DNA of 64,000 bases from Xenopus tropicalis (Eukaryota; Chordata; Amphibia; Anura; Pipidae), in assembly GCF_000004195.4 (NCBI RefSeq), contig NC_030677.2, positions 99,662,829 to 99,726,828 on the forward strand. Direction: 5' to 3'. Of this stretch, positions 34,130 through 45,785 are shown one piece after another; the first letter of the stretch is position 1, and every line of letters starts with the position of its first letter. A program made the translations under genes and the position numbers. Below the pieces are notes generated by a model. The model did not search any database. It saw only the letters and a program-made list of their open reading frames with translations, and was not told where the DNA came from.

Positions 34130-34421
34130 CATTAGAATGAGGTTCCAGTGCCTGCAGCTGTTGGGAGGATGCATTGCATTCAGCATAGTGGGAGGGCGGG
34201 ACATTGCTACTGGTTTTATGACATCACAGCAAGGTGTTGCCACTCCCATTCAGCGATCACTTGAACTGGCTCTCAGGGAAAGGCTCTTGACAGTCTGTAA
34301 TATTATTCCTTTTATTTAAAAAAGTAAGCATTTTTGCTAAACAAATACATTTGAGAATATTATTATTTTCACCATATCTGTCCATTTAGACAATTTATTT
34401 TTCATGATAGTTCCCCTTTAA
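34130..34421. mobile_element. right part of a MITE ending in CATGATAGTTCCCCTTTAA
   Basis: The end TTTTTCATGATAGTTCCCCTTTAA (TTAA at 34,418-34,421) is the inverse of 30,855-30,874. The interior is non-coding. The left limit is placed at the end of the reversed monomer and is approximate. Confidence 0.55.
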
Positions 34422-34423
34422 GT

Positions 34424-35662
34424 ACAAATATGGGCTAGCATCAAAGCCTTCAAGACTGAGACCAATATGGAGAAACAACCTTTTCACCCCAGGATACAAT
34501 AAGGATTCATTCAAATGGTGGACGGAGCAAGGAATATCCTTTGCTTACCAACTCACAGATGGATCCAAACCTTTACAACTAACCCAAATAATGCAAAAAT
34601 TCAAGGTACCTTCAACTGAACATTTCCATGCACTACAAATAACCCATTTTATACAACAACTATGGGGAAAAGCATGCATAAAACAGCAATGGAAACCATC
34701 TGCGAGGCTTCACCAATGGGCCGGAAAACACTATCCCTACTATACCACCACTTAAATCACATACATACAAAAAATAAACTGCAACATATGCTAGACTGGG
34801 AACAAGACCTAAAAACAGAAATACCCCAAGAAACATGGCTTAAAAACTACCAAAATATATTTAAAGGTAGCTACAACGTAACTATAATGGAAACCTCACT
34901 CAAACTATTCCATAGGACATATTATGTCCCTGAACAACTTTCCTGAATTTACCCCACATCGTCACCACTTTGCTTCAGGAAATGCGCCACACGAGGCACT
35001 ATGTGGCATATATGGTGGACCTGCCCAACAGTGCAAGAACTCTGGACAAAAGTATCTACTATCCTTTCTAAACTGCTCCATACGGACATCCCACCATGCC
35101 CTAAGACAATGCTCCTAGGACACAAACTACAAGGCCTCAACAATTCTGCACAACGCCTAACACAACATATATGCATGGCAACTAGAATCCATATCGCAGC
35201 CCAATGGAAATCAAATCTACTATCCATAGAGAAAGTCCTGGACAAAATTGAATATATACACGCCAACGAAGCTCTCAAATATCAATTTGACAACAAAACT
35301 GATCTATACCTAAAGATATGGGACACCTGGATACTAAATAAGGACAATCTCTCTCGAGCGCAATGCAATGGGTAGGACCCCCTGTAACTAAAATGGATAA
35401 AAGTAAAAAATAAGTGAAGGTGAAACTGAAATGTTAGTAAGAGATGATAAATACCAGCTTAGAGACCTAGAGCGCAAAATGTTAAAATGTTTTTTTTGTT
35501 TCTTATACCCTTTCCTTTTCCCTTCGTTTTTCTTCTCTCTTTCTATTTTCCCCAACTTTTTTTTCTATGATAAACAAAATGATATACATGTAACATGTGA
35601 AATAAATGCACCAATGAAACATGTAAAAAAACCAATAAAAACAAAGTTTACAAAAAAAAATT
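34424..35662 (+). pseudogene. Tx1/L1-like LINE, 3' end of ORF2 and tail
   Basis: The plus strand encodes the C-terminal region of an L1-type ORF2 in several frames: SKPSRLRPIWRNNLF, then WWTEQGISFAYQLTDG, and after a frameshift near 34,660 a charged stretch and KLFHRTYYVPEQLS. A stop follows. In the next open frame a C-X3-C-X7-H-X4-C knuckle is visible (CFRKC near 34,972, then MWHIWWTC), the C-terminal zinc motif of L1-type elements. It ends with a tail of ataaaaac repeats and an A run at 35,629-35,660. The reverse transcriptase core is absent, so the copy is 5'-truncated. At least two frameshifts and one stop make it inactive. No target duplication was identified. Confidence 0.82.
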
Positions 35663-36837
35663 TGCCATTTAGGTTTTATTTTCTTCTTACAGTTTTTTGT
35701 AACTTTAGCTTTAATTTTGTTTTAGTGAGCTACTTAAATATAACATGGGCAAGAACTCAGCCATGCTGTTTGGCAGCTGCAAATTCCAAAGGATTCTTTA
35801 AGATTAATCTTCTTTTAAACTGACTGAGCTTTGATGTGTTTAGCAACAGTAAATGTTATTTTTTGTTGTTTACAAAAAAAAATTAATCATTTGATATTCA
35901 GCTATTTTATTTTAGAAAAATGCTCACTATGAATAATGTGCTATTAAAAAGTCTTACTATATAGGCAGCCCCTCTCATTATGTATCAGGTTTGTGTCTTC
36001 ACATTGCTTAATAAAGGCCACAGAGCCAGTTTATTTCTCACCTTTAATCTCAGTTTCTCAAGTCTAATCCTCCAGCAGTAGAAGGTTTTTCATGTGCCAT
36101 ATAAAACAAATCACCCTTAATGATATTCCACAGGCCATGGCATCCATGTTACTCTCTTTGTCATCATTCTGAGTGAAAAGTGAAAAGATAATACCAGCAG
36201 CACCACTTATCTTCAATTGAGAGCTGAGACAAGTTGCTAATCCCTTAATAAATGGCACATCGACAGGCTCATTGGCAGTCAGCTCTTGGGGGATCTTCAG
36301 ATGAATGCAAAATCAGGCCTTGCCTGCCAAGGGTACTTCTGTTTATTTTTCCTTCCAGATGCTAAACTGTGGTCAGTTATTCTAAAACAGTACTTGGTGT
36401 GACATCATTGTTCATAGTCTTCCACATCACCATTTAATATTTTAAGAATCACTTTGTATATAAAAGTAATGTGAGATCCCCAAAGAAAGTTCTCTGGAGC
36501 CATTAAGATAAAAGTAACAAAATGACTTTGCATGCAATTTAATGTTTTTTAAACATACAATGAGATGTTGGTATTTTTCCTAAATGTATATGCTTCTACA
36601 GTCATAAATTACCTCTACTATATTACTTACAAATATTTAGGCTGGAATGTAGAGCTAGGAAAAGCAAATCTGGAAAAAGGGCTAAAGATATTGGTGGACA
36701 TGAGAAAATCTGAAAAGCATGCTATGCAAAGTAAATGAAGGGATCAGTGTCGGCTGTGAATTAAGTACAGGCTGCTCCTGCCCTCTCCTGCTTTTTTTGC
36801 TTGGACAGGGATGTATGGTGCAGAGAACACTATCATT
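35663..36837. other. mostly unique DNA, no gene recognised
   Basis: No gene recognised. The segment 35,990-36,340 is of even composition, has no recognisable repeat and looks unlike its surroundings; see findings. Confidence 0.35.
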
Positions 36838-37330
36838 ATTAATAATATATAATATATATTATAAAGCTCCAACATACTCTGCACTACTGTACAATGAATG
36901 GGTATATACATTGAACATACAGATTTACATACAAAGCAACCAACAAGAGATCAAGAGGACCCTGCCCAACAGAACTTACAATCGAAAAGAAGTGGTTCAG
37001 ACACAAGGTGTGGGAATAGGTCGGATCAGAAGTCAGGCAGCTAAGAGATGTAGCATTGAGTATTGCATTTAGCGGCACAGGGAAGCTATGTTAAACAAAA
37101 TGAGCAAACTTCTCTAAATAAATGTATTTTACAAAATCTTTTGAAGGCAAAAAGATGGTGTAAAAGTCAGACAGAATGTGGAAGGGAATTCCATAGAAAG
37201 GGTGCAGTGCTTGCAAGCAAATTGGTGAGTATTTAGAGATAAGTTCAGACTTGTAGGGTGGGGCAGAGTTATAGACTGCTTTGAATGGTATTAGTTTGAA
37301 TTTTATTCTAAAAGCACTGTTGCACTTTTA
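36838..37330. repeat. dispersed repeat, L2/CORE-like, degraded
   Basis: The piece ccctgcccaacagaacttac plus aatc corresponds to ccctgccccgtagagcttac plus aatc at 12,178 and 62,205. Further on, gggaattccatagaaagggt and ggggcagagttatagactgc resemble a long repeat widespread in vertebrate genomes. Ends are not definable. Confidence 0.5.
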
Positions 37331-37439
37331 TACAAATGAGAGCATTTTAGCAGCTCATAATGTGGTAATTAGTTACGAAAAAGTCTTAAATTTTGCTTCA
37401 TTTTGAAAGAGTTTCCATGTGTTTTATTTGAAAGCATAT

Positions 37440-37850
37440 TGAATCCTGTACTAGACTTTATAAGGTTTTTCCAAACAGTATCCATGTTTTGGCTGGAATG
37501 AAAAATCAGAGCTGCAATCAGTGCTGATCATGGTTAATAATATCCCTGAATATCTGCCTGTTATGTCCTCTAATGTATTTCTAAAGACTAATCTTTTTCT
37601 CCAATGAGCGCCTTTTCTTTAGAGAAAACAAACCCAACTTTTAAGGATTGGGGCCCAAAACTAAAGAAGGAAACTATTGGTATTTTTGCTGAAATCCATG
37701 ACTTTGCATTTACCAGCGATGAACCTCATTTGCAAGTTTTCTTCAGTTCTCCAGTTTGGTCAAATCTGCAATATGGGAATCACATGGGACTTATAGTTGT
37801 ACACAAATAGGTATCATCAGCAAAAACAAGGACAGTATTTACAATGCCAA
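37440..37850 (-). pseudogene. CR1-like LINE fragments, minus strand
   Basis: On the minus strand, 37,812-37,850 reads through the reverse transcriptase FADDT region (reverse complement of atcatcagcaaaaacaagga). The part at 37,595-37,640 resembles the LFSLEK-type block. No frame is intact, and the pieces are in a different subfamily from the copy that follows. Confidence 0.5.
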
Positions 37851-37852
37851 CC

Positions 37853-38830
37853 TCAAAGTTACATAGTTACATAGGGTTGAAAAAAGACCAGAGTCCATCA
37901 AGTTCAACCCTTCCAAGTAAACCCAGCACATACAAACCTATACTGACCTATCTATACACTCACATACATAAACCATATATCAATGCATCAATACTAACTG
38001 TAGATTTTAGTATCACAATAGCCTTGGATACTATGCTTGTTCAAGAACTCATCCAGGCCCCATTACCACATCACTAGGAAGGACATTCCCCAACCTCACT
38101 GACCTCACTGTGAAAAACCACCTACGCTGCTTCAAATGGAAGCTCTGTTTCTCCAATCTAAAGGGGTGGCCTCTGGTGCGTTGATCGTTTTTATGGGAAA
38201 AAAGAACATCCCCTATCTGCCTATAATCCCCTCTAATGTACTTGTACAAAGTAATCATGTCCCCTCGCAAGCGCCTCTTTTCCAGAGAAAACAACCCCAA
38301 CCTTGACAGTCTAACCTCATAGCTTAAATCTTCCACCCCCTTTACTAGTTTAGTTGCAGTCTCTGCACTCTCTACAGCTCATTAATATCCTTTTTGAGGA
38401 CTGGAGCCCAAAACTGCACTGCATACACAAGGTGAGGCCTCACCAGAGGCCTATAAAGAGGCAAAATAATGTTTTCATCCCTTCAGTCAATGCACTTTTT
38501 TATACAAGACTTTATTTGCTTTAGTAGCCACAGAATGACACTGCCTGGAATTAGACAGCTTGTTATCTACAAAAATCCCAAGATCCATAAATGCTTTAGC
38601 AAAGTCTAATGAGTTGGCATCCACCACCATTCCAGGATCGAGGTTCCTGCTCACCTTCCTTATAGAAGACAACTAAATTAGTCTGGCAAGATCTGTTAAG
38701 CATAAACCATTATTTATAATCAAATTAAAAATGAAAGGACAAACTAACAGACCACCGAGATAGTCCGCTAACAACACTGGTTTAACTAGAAACTGTTCCA
38801 TTTGCCACCCCATTTGCCTATAGTTATCAA
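37853..38830 (-). pseudogene. CR1/Rex1-like LINE, minus strand, internally deleted
   Basis: The same family as 2,818-3,898, reversed. The tail starts at 37,853 (gttacatagggttgaaaaaa). Minus-strand translation of 38,049-38,336 gives EVRLSRLGLFSLEKRRLRGD, YKYIRGDYRQIGDV and RRWFFTVRSVRLGNVLPSDV, an almost unbroken C-terminal ORF. Further upstream the sequence jumps from an upstream coding region (LDFAKAF at about 38,600) directly to the block GIFVDNKLSNSRQCHSVATK, so the palm part containing FADD is deleted. The most upstream portion (38,760-38,830) again shows the aaaccagtgttgttag segment. Confidence 0.85.
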
Positions 38831-38976
38831 CCTTTTGAAATACTGTCAAATTTGCTTTTTATCTACTGCTAGTGTGTTCACCTGATGATCTTGCTCTGGA
38901 CTAAACAGCAGTCTCTAGAACAGAATGGACCACCGATAATTCTAAAATAATTTTAAAGATTAGCCCCCATATGTAA

Positions 38977-39120
38977 TTAAAGGCACTAGGTTTGCCCAGG
39001 AGAAGTAACCCATAGCAACCAATAAAATCTTTTGCTTTTAAACAGGTGAACAGTTATTGCTACCTGCCAATTGATTGCTATGGATTACTGCCCCTGGGCA
39101 AACTTAGTGCCTTTTATTAA
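38977..39120. mobile_element. short palindromic MITE
   Basis: TTAAAGGCACTAGGTTTGCC on the left mirrors GGCAAACTTAGTGCCTTTTA on the right. The pairing continues inward through ccatagcaaccaat and attgattgctatgg. The whole unit is about 144 bp and can fold on itself. Confidence 0.7.
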
Positions 39121-39695
39121 ATAACCCATAAATCAGCAAATGTTAATGTAAAAAATGCAAAACTTGTATAATTTCTGATTATCTTAATTTAGCTCCACAA
39201 AGATAATAAATGATCATATTAAGTAAAGACAGATTTTCCAACAACGCATTAGTAGATAACTTAGAGTTAGTACACCATTCTAATGTATGTAACCACCCCT
39301 GAGTGATAAAGGCATGGAAGCAGCTGCAACGTTTCGCTTACACGTTGCCTTGGAAAGGTTAATGTATCTAAACACAGCTGTATGATTTCATAAAAAACTG
39401 ATGATAGTTTTCTTTAGAAACAAGACAATGGAATACCTACTTTCTACACTGAACCTCGCTCACTCTGTTGTTTTAAACAGTTGAATAATTTAGTAGACCT
39501 GTTTTTTTCTCTCTGGAAATTTCCGATCCTTCCATTATTCTAGTCCTCATTTTTATACAGTTTATATTCTGGAGAACTTTAATACTGTTTAATCTTAGTG
39601 TTTTAACCAGAATATTCAGCAGTGGGCCCCATAGTATTTTGAGGACCCTGTTTAACAAAAAGTACTGGAATATTGTGCAATATTTACCTCTTTTA

Positions 39696-40109
39696 GGCTA
39701 ATGTCCCAAAGGGAGATTTTTAAAAAGTGAGTTCCAGTGACAAGTTGCTAGTCTTTTCCTAATAAGCGATTACTAGAGATTTCAACAACAGAGCAATTAT
39801 ATTTCCCACAAATGATTATATTATTGTGTTATATTCCCCGCCCACAATAAGAAATTACATTCAATGCAATGGGGAAATCGCAGCGACTTCCTGCTCAGTG
39901 GGTTTTACAATCAGCGATTCCAATAGTTCTAAATGACAATGCTTTCTTTGTAAAATCACTTGAAAAATGGTCTCATATTCGATTCGGAGTGATAAGTGAT
40001 TTCAAGTAATATCGTTGGTTTAGGTACAGGCCAGACAAAACGAGCGGCTTGTCGATGGAATTCACTTTTTAAAAATTGCAGCGACTAATTTCTCTGTGGG
40101 ACATTAGCC
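39696..40109. mobile_element. PIF/Harbinger-like MITE
   Basis: The ends GGCTAATGTCCCA and TGGGACATTAGCC are perfect inverses. Flanking TTA triplets (39,693-39,695 and 40,110-40,112) give the 3-bp duplication expected of PIF/Harbinger. The interior holds cgcagcgac-type words and no coding sequence. Confidence 0.85.
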
Positions 40110-40182
40110 TTAGGACTGAACAAACATCTACATTTGTAGATAAACTGCCCTGGAGCCCAACTGTACTGAAGGTCTCCACTAA

Positions 40183-40691
40183 GGGGCTGATTTACTAAGA
40201 CACGAATTCCGACCGAATTGGAAAAATTCCGATTGGAAAACGAACATTTTGCGACTTTTTCGTATTTTTTGCGATTTTTTCGGCGCCTTTACGACTTTTC
40301 GGAAATTATCATGACTTTTTCGTTACCAATACGATTTGCGCGAAAAAACGCGAGTTTTTCGTAGCCATTCCGAAAGTTGCGATTTTTTCGTAGTGTTAAA
40401 ACTTGCGCAAAAAGTTGCGATTTTTTTCGTAGTGTTAAAACTTGCGCAAAACGTCACGCCTTTTAAGTTTTAACGCTACGAAAAAAATCGCAACTTTTTG
40501 CGCAAGTTTTAACACTACGAAAAAATCGCAACTTTCGGAATGGCTACGAAAAACTCGCGTTTTTCCGCAAAAATCGTATTGGTAACGAAAAAGTCACAAT
40601 AATTTTCCGAAAAAATCGCAAAATACCGATCATTACGAAAAAAACGCAATCGGACACATTTGGCCCGTTCGTGAGTAAGTATATGGGCCCC
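40183..40691. mobile_element. CpG-rich fold-back MITE with a long hairpin
   Basis: It is flanked by TAA on both sides (40,180-40,182; 40,692-40,694), starting GGGGCTGATTTACTAAG and ending TATATGGGCCCC. The arms pair around a centre near 40,455 and carry repeated cgtagtgttaaaacttgcgc and gcgcaagttttaacactacg blocks. An internal duplication of the first block is present on the left arm. Confidence 0.87.
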
Positions 40692-40694
40692 TAA

Positions 40695-42000
40695 GGGTAT
40701 TGACTTTGGTTTGACAAAGTTGTTTCTTTCAGGCACTTCACCTTTTTTAATTTTACTGGGCACCCTCAAAGAGCTCTGAAAAAGCTCTGAAAAAACAGAA
40801 CCCCCATAAAGGTACAAGAAACTCAAACAGATTTTGTGACCAGCAAACATACAAACTGCTGCCCTCTCATATTCAGCTTCCAGGTTTACCAATCGGGCAC
40901 TTCACCCAAAGTAGCTTTTCAAGGCACTGCAAATATTGTGCAAGTTCAGCCATTTCTTTTATTTCACTGCCTAATGTTTCTTCTTGATTAATTACTCCTG
41001 TCCTTACCCAAAGGCTGTAAACAGCCATTAGATTTCACCATGGACACACTTGCTAACGGGAATTATGTTTCCCTGTGCAGAATATTATTTTTAGAGTTAA
41101 CCTTTCACTACTTAACTTTCGCTAGCAATGTTTTGCCAACATCTTTGACAGTGAAAGGCATAAAACTTTGCTCACTTCCCAAAATGACCTGAATACTTAC
41201 ATTGTGTATCATTTGCATGTATAGTATCAGGCTTTTATGGTCCTAAACCAGTGAAGCAATCGGTACACTAAAATGTTATTAGGATTCCTCTCTTGTGGTC
41301 TTCAGACACTCCCAGCTATAAGAATAATACACTGACCATTCCTCTTCCAGTCGCAAATCCCACTTTTCAATTAACTTGATAAAGAGAACAATTAGTTTGA
41401 TATATTGATTTAATGAGAGTGGCAAAATTAGCAATGGGTCCACTAAAAGGAGCATTATTGTTGAAATATGCATGTTCATTAAAGACACTGGGGCCCAGAC
41501 AATTCTATATGAATCAAATTTAATAATATGAAAATACATTTTAATGGAGAACAATGGGAATTGCTGCATATAATCTACTTGCACAAGGAAGTTTAATTGT
41601 GAGAAATAATGCATTTTTCCACAATTAAGCTGATCACCACATGTAAAATGTCTCAGCATTAAAAGATATTTATGGACACTTTGGCACCCACGTGAGAGGT
41701 AATCTCCCATGGGGGACAAACCCATGTGTTAAGTTATAACTTACCATTTGATAAATACACTTTTCAATATCCCATAGAAATGAATAGAATATGGGTGAGT
41801 TTTGGGCATGCAAATATCACAGATGTGAGAAGGCTTGAACTTAACTGACTGAGTTAGGAAGGCAGTGTGAAAAGTGCATAAAACAGGCACAATGCAGCCA
41901 TTGCACACTGCCTTACTTGTTTATTGCTACAGGTCTCTGTACTCCCACAGCCCAACAACCTTGACTGGAGGGTTGCTCAAAGTTCTCCTCCCTGTTTACA
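40695..42000. other. unique DNA with a possible MITE remnant
   Basis: No gene recognised. Sequence at 41,730-41,800 (accatttgataaatacac, cccatagaaatgaatagaat) resembles the arm of the palindromic element at 54,091-54,304. A 148-codon minus-strand open frame at 41,279-41,725 has no recognisable domain. Confidence 0.35.
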
Positions 42001-42002
42001 TA

Positions 42003-42305
42003 TACAGGTATGAAACCTGTATTTAGAATACTGGGGGGGGGGACGGATGTAGTCTGGATGTCCATGCCTTAACTTTACTGAAAAATCATGTGGATATTAA
42101 TTTATACCTGTGAGTACTGATGTGCCATAAATAAGGATAAATTCAATCTTAGTTGCTACAAGGTACTCTTTTATTATTACAGAGAAAAAGGAAACCATTT
42201 TTAACATTTTAATTATTTCACTACAGTAGAATGGCAAATTGCTTTCCCGTAATTTGGAGCTTTCTGGATAATGGGTTTCTGGATAACAGATTCCATACCT
42301 GTTTT
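42003..42305. mobile_element. palindromic MITE, CAGGTATGGRA family, degraded
   Basis: The right part (gagctttctggataatgggt, ttctggataacagattccat, acctg) is the inverse of the left part of the copy at 45,552. The left end caggtatgaaacctg remains. The middle contains a G run and unrelated-looking sequence, so a rearrangement is likely. Confidence 0.65.
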
Positions 42306-42446
42306 TGCTTAAACTTGTGAGTATACCCTAGCTGTCAATTAGGATGCTCATTCAACCTGTTATAGTATTCAAATGTGGTGAATGATTTTTACTGTATAAC
42401 ACATGTGTATGATAAGCTGTCAATCAAGATATAAAATGTGCTAGCC

Positions 42447-42740
42447 CAGTGATCCCCAACCAGTAGCTCGTGAGTAACATGTTGCTCACCAACCCCTTGG
42501 ATGTTGCTCTCAGTGCCCCCAAACCAGGTAGTTATTTTAGAATTCCTGACTTGGTGGCAAGTTTTGGTTGAATAAAAACAAGATTTACTACCAAATAAAG
42601 CCCCTGTAAGCTGATAGTGTGCATAGAGGCTCCCTAATAGCCAATCTTAGCCCTTATTTGGCATCTCCATGAACTTTTATGGTGCTTGTGTTGCTGCCCA
42701 AGTCTTTTTTCCAATTTAAATAGACAGTAAGGAGGGGGGG
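42447..42740. mobile_element. dispersed non-autonomous DNA repeat (CAGTGATCCCCAACCAGTAG)
   Basis: The start cagtgatccccaaccagtag with ctcgtgagtaacatgttgct is a very common Xenopus interspersed repeat by my recollection. The expected right end is not seen; the copy breaks near a run of nine G at 42,735. The superfamily is uncertain (hAT-like is plausible). Confidence 0.6.
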
Positions 42741-42744
42741 GGGC

Positions 42745-43470
42745 TGAGAGAAGGTCAATGCCATTTAGGAAGTGCAACAATAAAAATACAAATGTGTTTG
42801 TTGTGCCTATGGCATACAGGCGGAGAAGGCAATATATGATTGACAGCTGAATTTTCAAAATAGGTTTAAACAGGTATGGGTGTTTTAATAAAAAAAGGAA
42901 TTTGCGTTAATGTTAAAAAGGACTTCTATTATACAGCTTTTTATGTCTTAGTAACAGGTACCCTTTAAGGGAACATTTAAAATTCTGCAGGGTAGGAAAA
43001 TGATGTTGTGGGGTAATGAATTCCCCAGGTAGAGATCTGCTCCGGTGAAGCTTGTACATGTGAGGAAGTTACTTGGGCAGAAGAAAGTTTAAGACCATTA
43101 GAGGAGTGAAGTGGTTGATTTGGAGTGTACCTGGGGGGATGTGTAGCGCAGCAAAAATTTTTGATCACCCCCACTTTGTGACCACACCCCCTAAATACTA
43201 CTCCTGTTTTACAAAATTTGGCAGGTTATGTTGAGTTTGAACACATTTCTGGGGGTTGTGTGTTATTACAGTTTTGCTTATAAAGGTGATATTGCCCTTC
43301 AACATGCAAGTCTCAGTTTACCTGTTAGTTACAAGTGCAGGTGTTGAGTATTCTGGGATCTCTGCCAAAAGCCTACTTATCTAATTAAGTAAACTTTTTA
43401 CATTTTTTGCCATTCAGTGCAGGAGATCAAAGGGAAATGAGGGACTTCTCAATAAGAATCTGGGACTCTG
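42745..43470. other. unique DNA, no gene recognised
   Basis: No gene recognised. A TTTAAGGG-bounded break near 42,963 may mark a MITE edge. Confidence 0.3.
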
Positions 43471-43531
43471 GGCTGATTTGTTAAAATCAGGACTGTCCTG
43501 CGAAAATCGGGACAGTTGGGAGGTATGATAT
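43471..43531. repeat. short fragment of a palindromic repeat
   Basis: aaaatcaggactgtcctgcg followed by aaaatcgggacagttgggag and gtatgat is a piece of a Xenopus dispersed repeat that I recognise by its gggacagt / actgtccc arms. Only one end remains. Confidence 0.5.
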
Positions 43532-45551
43532 TGATAGTGACTGACACAGGACATTTTACTGGCTTCTGAGGCAATTATGAGCAGGTTTCAGATTAGGTTT
43601 TTCTGGCTTTATCAAGGGAAGGTAGGTAGACTTTGCAACAAAACTGATGGCTGTATGTCTTTTTTCAACCTTATCTACTATGCAACTAGGTACATACAGT
43701 ACAACAAAAACTAAAATGATAGCACTGGGACACAACCGAGCATAATATTTTGGAACTTGTGGAACCTGCCCAATCCTATTACCCTATTACCCTTATAACA
43801 TATTTACACCATCTAACAGAATAGATTTGCTCAGGAATGCTATGACTTCAGTAGTAATGTTTTTTTTAGACCTATATAGGTCAATAAATATGTTTAGCAT
43901 TTTCTTAGAATGTTCTATTATAATTAAGATTGCTGGGGAAAAATGTGCTGGCAAGCTGTAAATGAAATTGATTTTGTATTTAGATTGTCCTATGGATACT
44001 TGATTTTTTTTAAATATATGTTCCAATAAAATGATAATATACTCACTTTGTCGCCCTTGTTTTAGACCATGTTCTTCCCTGGGGTTATATGGAAAAAAAT
44101 AAATAGACCATTGATCCCTTCTTAGCCTGCTTTGAAATAATAGAAAAACCACTGTGTGCAGATTTTATCTGTATTCTGATCCATTGCTAGAAATTGGGAG
44201 GAAAAAAATAGGAAGGCAGCGCATTTTTAGTGACCTAAAAAGTGCAAATAGGGCTTTTAACTTGAGGCTCCCTGGGTTCCAAGGTATTTATAAGCACTGC
44301 CGGACCTGAAATAATAAAAAACATAACCCTGCATATTTATCTCTCTGCTGCGGATATTTTATTCAGTTGAACTGCCTCATGCTGTTCTTGATTGGTGTGC
44401 TCATGAATAGAAATCATCGTGTAAACATACACAGCGTGACTGTCTTTCGTAGGGCTAGTGGCCGCTGCTGGGAGCCAAGTTAGCAATCAGGAACCTGTCT
44501 GACCTTGTAAGCTTTGCCACATCACATACACAGCTCTGAGGGAAGTTTTAAAACTAATGTGAATCTGTCAGATTACTCTTATTATTAATACAGCCTTAAA
44601 TATGCCCCAGAGCATCAAGGGAACTTGAACCTAATTACAAAAATTGGTTTACAGCATTGTTACAGGAACTGTGTAGGAACTAAAATATACATGAATGCTC
44701 TGCTATTAATGGCAATTGATAGATATTCTCTGTTGATTTACCCATGTTTGTGACTTTTGTTTACATTTGTCTGTCTGGATATTAAATTACATTTAAGAGG
44801 CTGTCGTTTTACTGTTAAATACAAAACTTTTGTTGTTGTTTTCTAATCTTCTCTTAGCAGTGCAGAAAAATAAATGGCTATCAACCTGAAACTTTCATTT
44901 CCTGTGCGTGCCCCAAGACCTGAGAAAAGGCATGTAAAAAAGCTACAATATCTGTACACAATTACACACCCGGCTGAGTTATTTCATCTAAATCAATGGC
45001 CTCAAAGGGACATGCCATTAGGAGCTCTGTAATATAACACACTTCATGGGCTCTCCTGATGTGTGAGAATGTCTTCTTCCCTTCACTGCATATTTCATCC
45101 TGTTTCTAGCTTTAGACAAGGTTCAGCATTCAGATCATATGGTATCAAAAGTATCCTCTGCTCATAGATAAACATGTGCAAAGAATCTGAGAAACCTATA
45201 GCTTCCCATGTTGCCTTGCCCACTTTTAGGATCCTACAACTGCATTCTTTGTCCTGCGATCACAGTGGAGACAAAAATACTGTTGCCAACTAAAGCAAGA
45301 AAAAAAATCAGATGAATGAAGGTCACTGAAAGCTAAAACACTGTTCCTAGTATATTCTGTATTAAAACAGCTCTTTGTCTTGAGCTCACAAGAAGGGCAG
45401 TGGGGGCCAATTACTTTTCCAAATTAAGCAGGAAAAATAATCAGATGAATGAAGGTCATTAAAAGATAAAACCATCTTCTCAATACATTCTCTATTAATT
45501 TTGACAGATGTCTAAATTACTGTTTGGTTTCATTTCAAACAACATAAAGTA
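43532..45551. other. mostly unique DNA, no gene recognised
   Basis: No gene recognised. 44,220-44,640 is a repeat-free, compositionally even stretch that could be conserved non-coding DNA (see findings). A 119-codon minus-strand open frame at 43,793-44,152 is not supported. Confidence 0.35.
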
Positions 45552-45785
45552 CAGGTATGGGATCTGTTATTTGGAAACCCATTATTCAGAAAGTCCTATG
45601 TGTAATAATAAAACAGAACCTTGCACTTGATCCAAACTGAGCTGCAAAAATCCATATTAGTGGCAAAACAATTCTGTTGGGTTTACTTGATATTAAGGTA
45701 TGAAGTTTCAAATTACTGATAGACTGCTTATCCAGAAAACTCCAGGTCCTGAGTATTCTGGATAATAGATTCTATATTTGTACTG
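45552..45785. mobile_element. palindromic MITE, CAGGTATGGGATCTGTTA family
   Basis: acaggtatgggatctgttat with ttggaaacccattattcaga on the left, and ccaggtcctgagtattctgg with ataatagattctatattt on the right, are weakly inverse. The interior (aataataaaacagaaccttg, aaaacaattctgttgggttt) is typical of a very common frog MITE. It is related to 42,003-42,305. Confidence 0.75.

Noticed and set aside
30855..34421. One single MITE spanning both AAAGGGGAACTATCATGAAA ends
   Set aside because: The ends match, but about 1.15 kb of left sequence and the nested insertions make a single element uncertain, so the two ends are listed separately.
37604..37810. 68-codon plus-strand frame with an exon-like composition
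   Set aside because: It lies in minus-strand LINE debris and includes the reverse of the LFSLEK block.
41279..41725. 148-codon minus-strand frame
   Set aside because: No domain recognised, no start context or splice evidence, and sequence near it resembles MITE arms.
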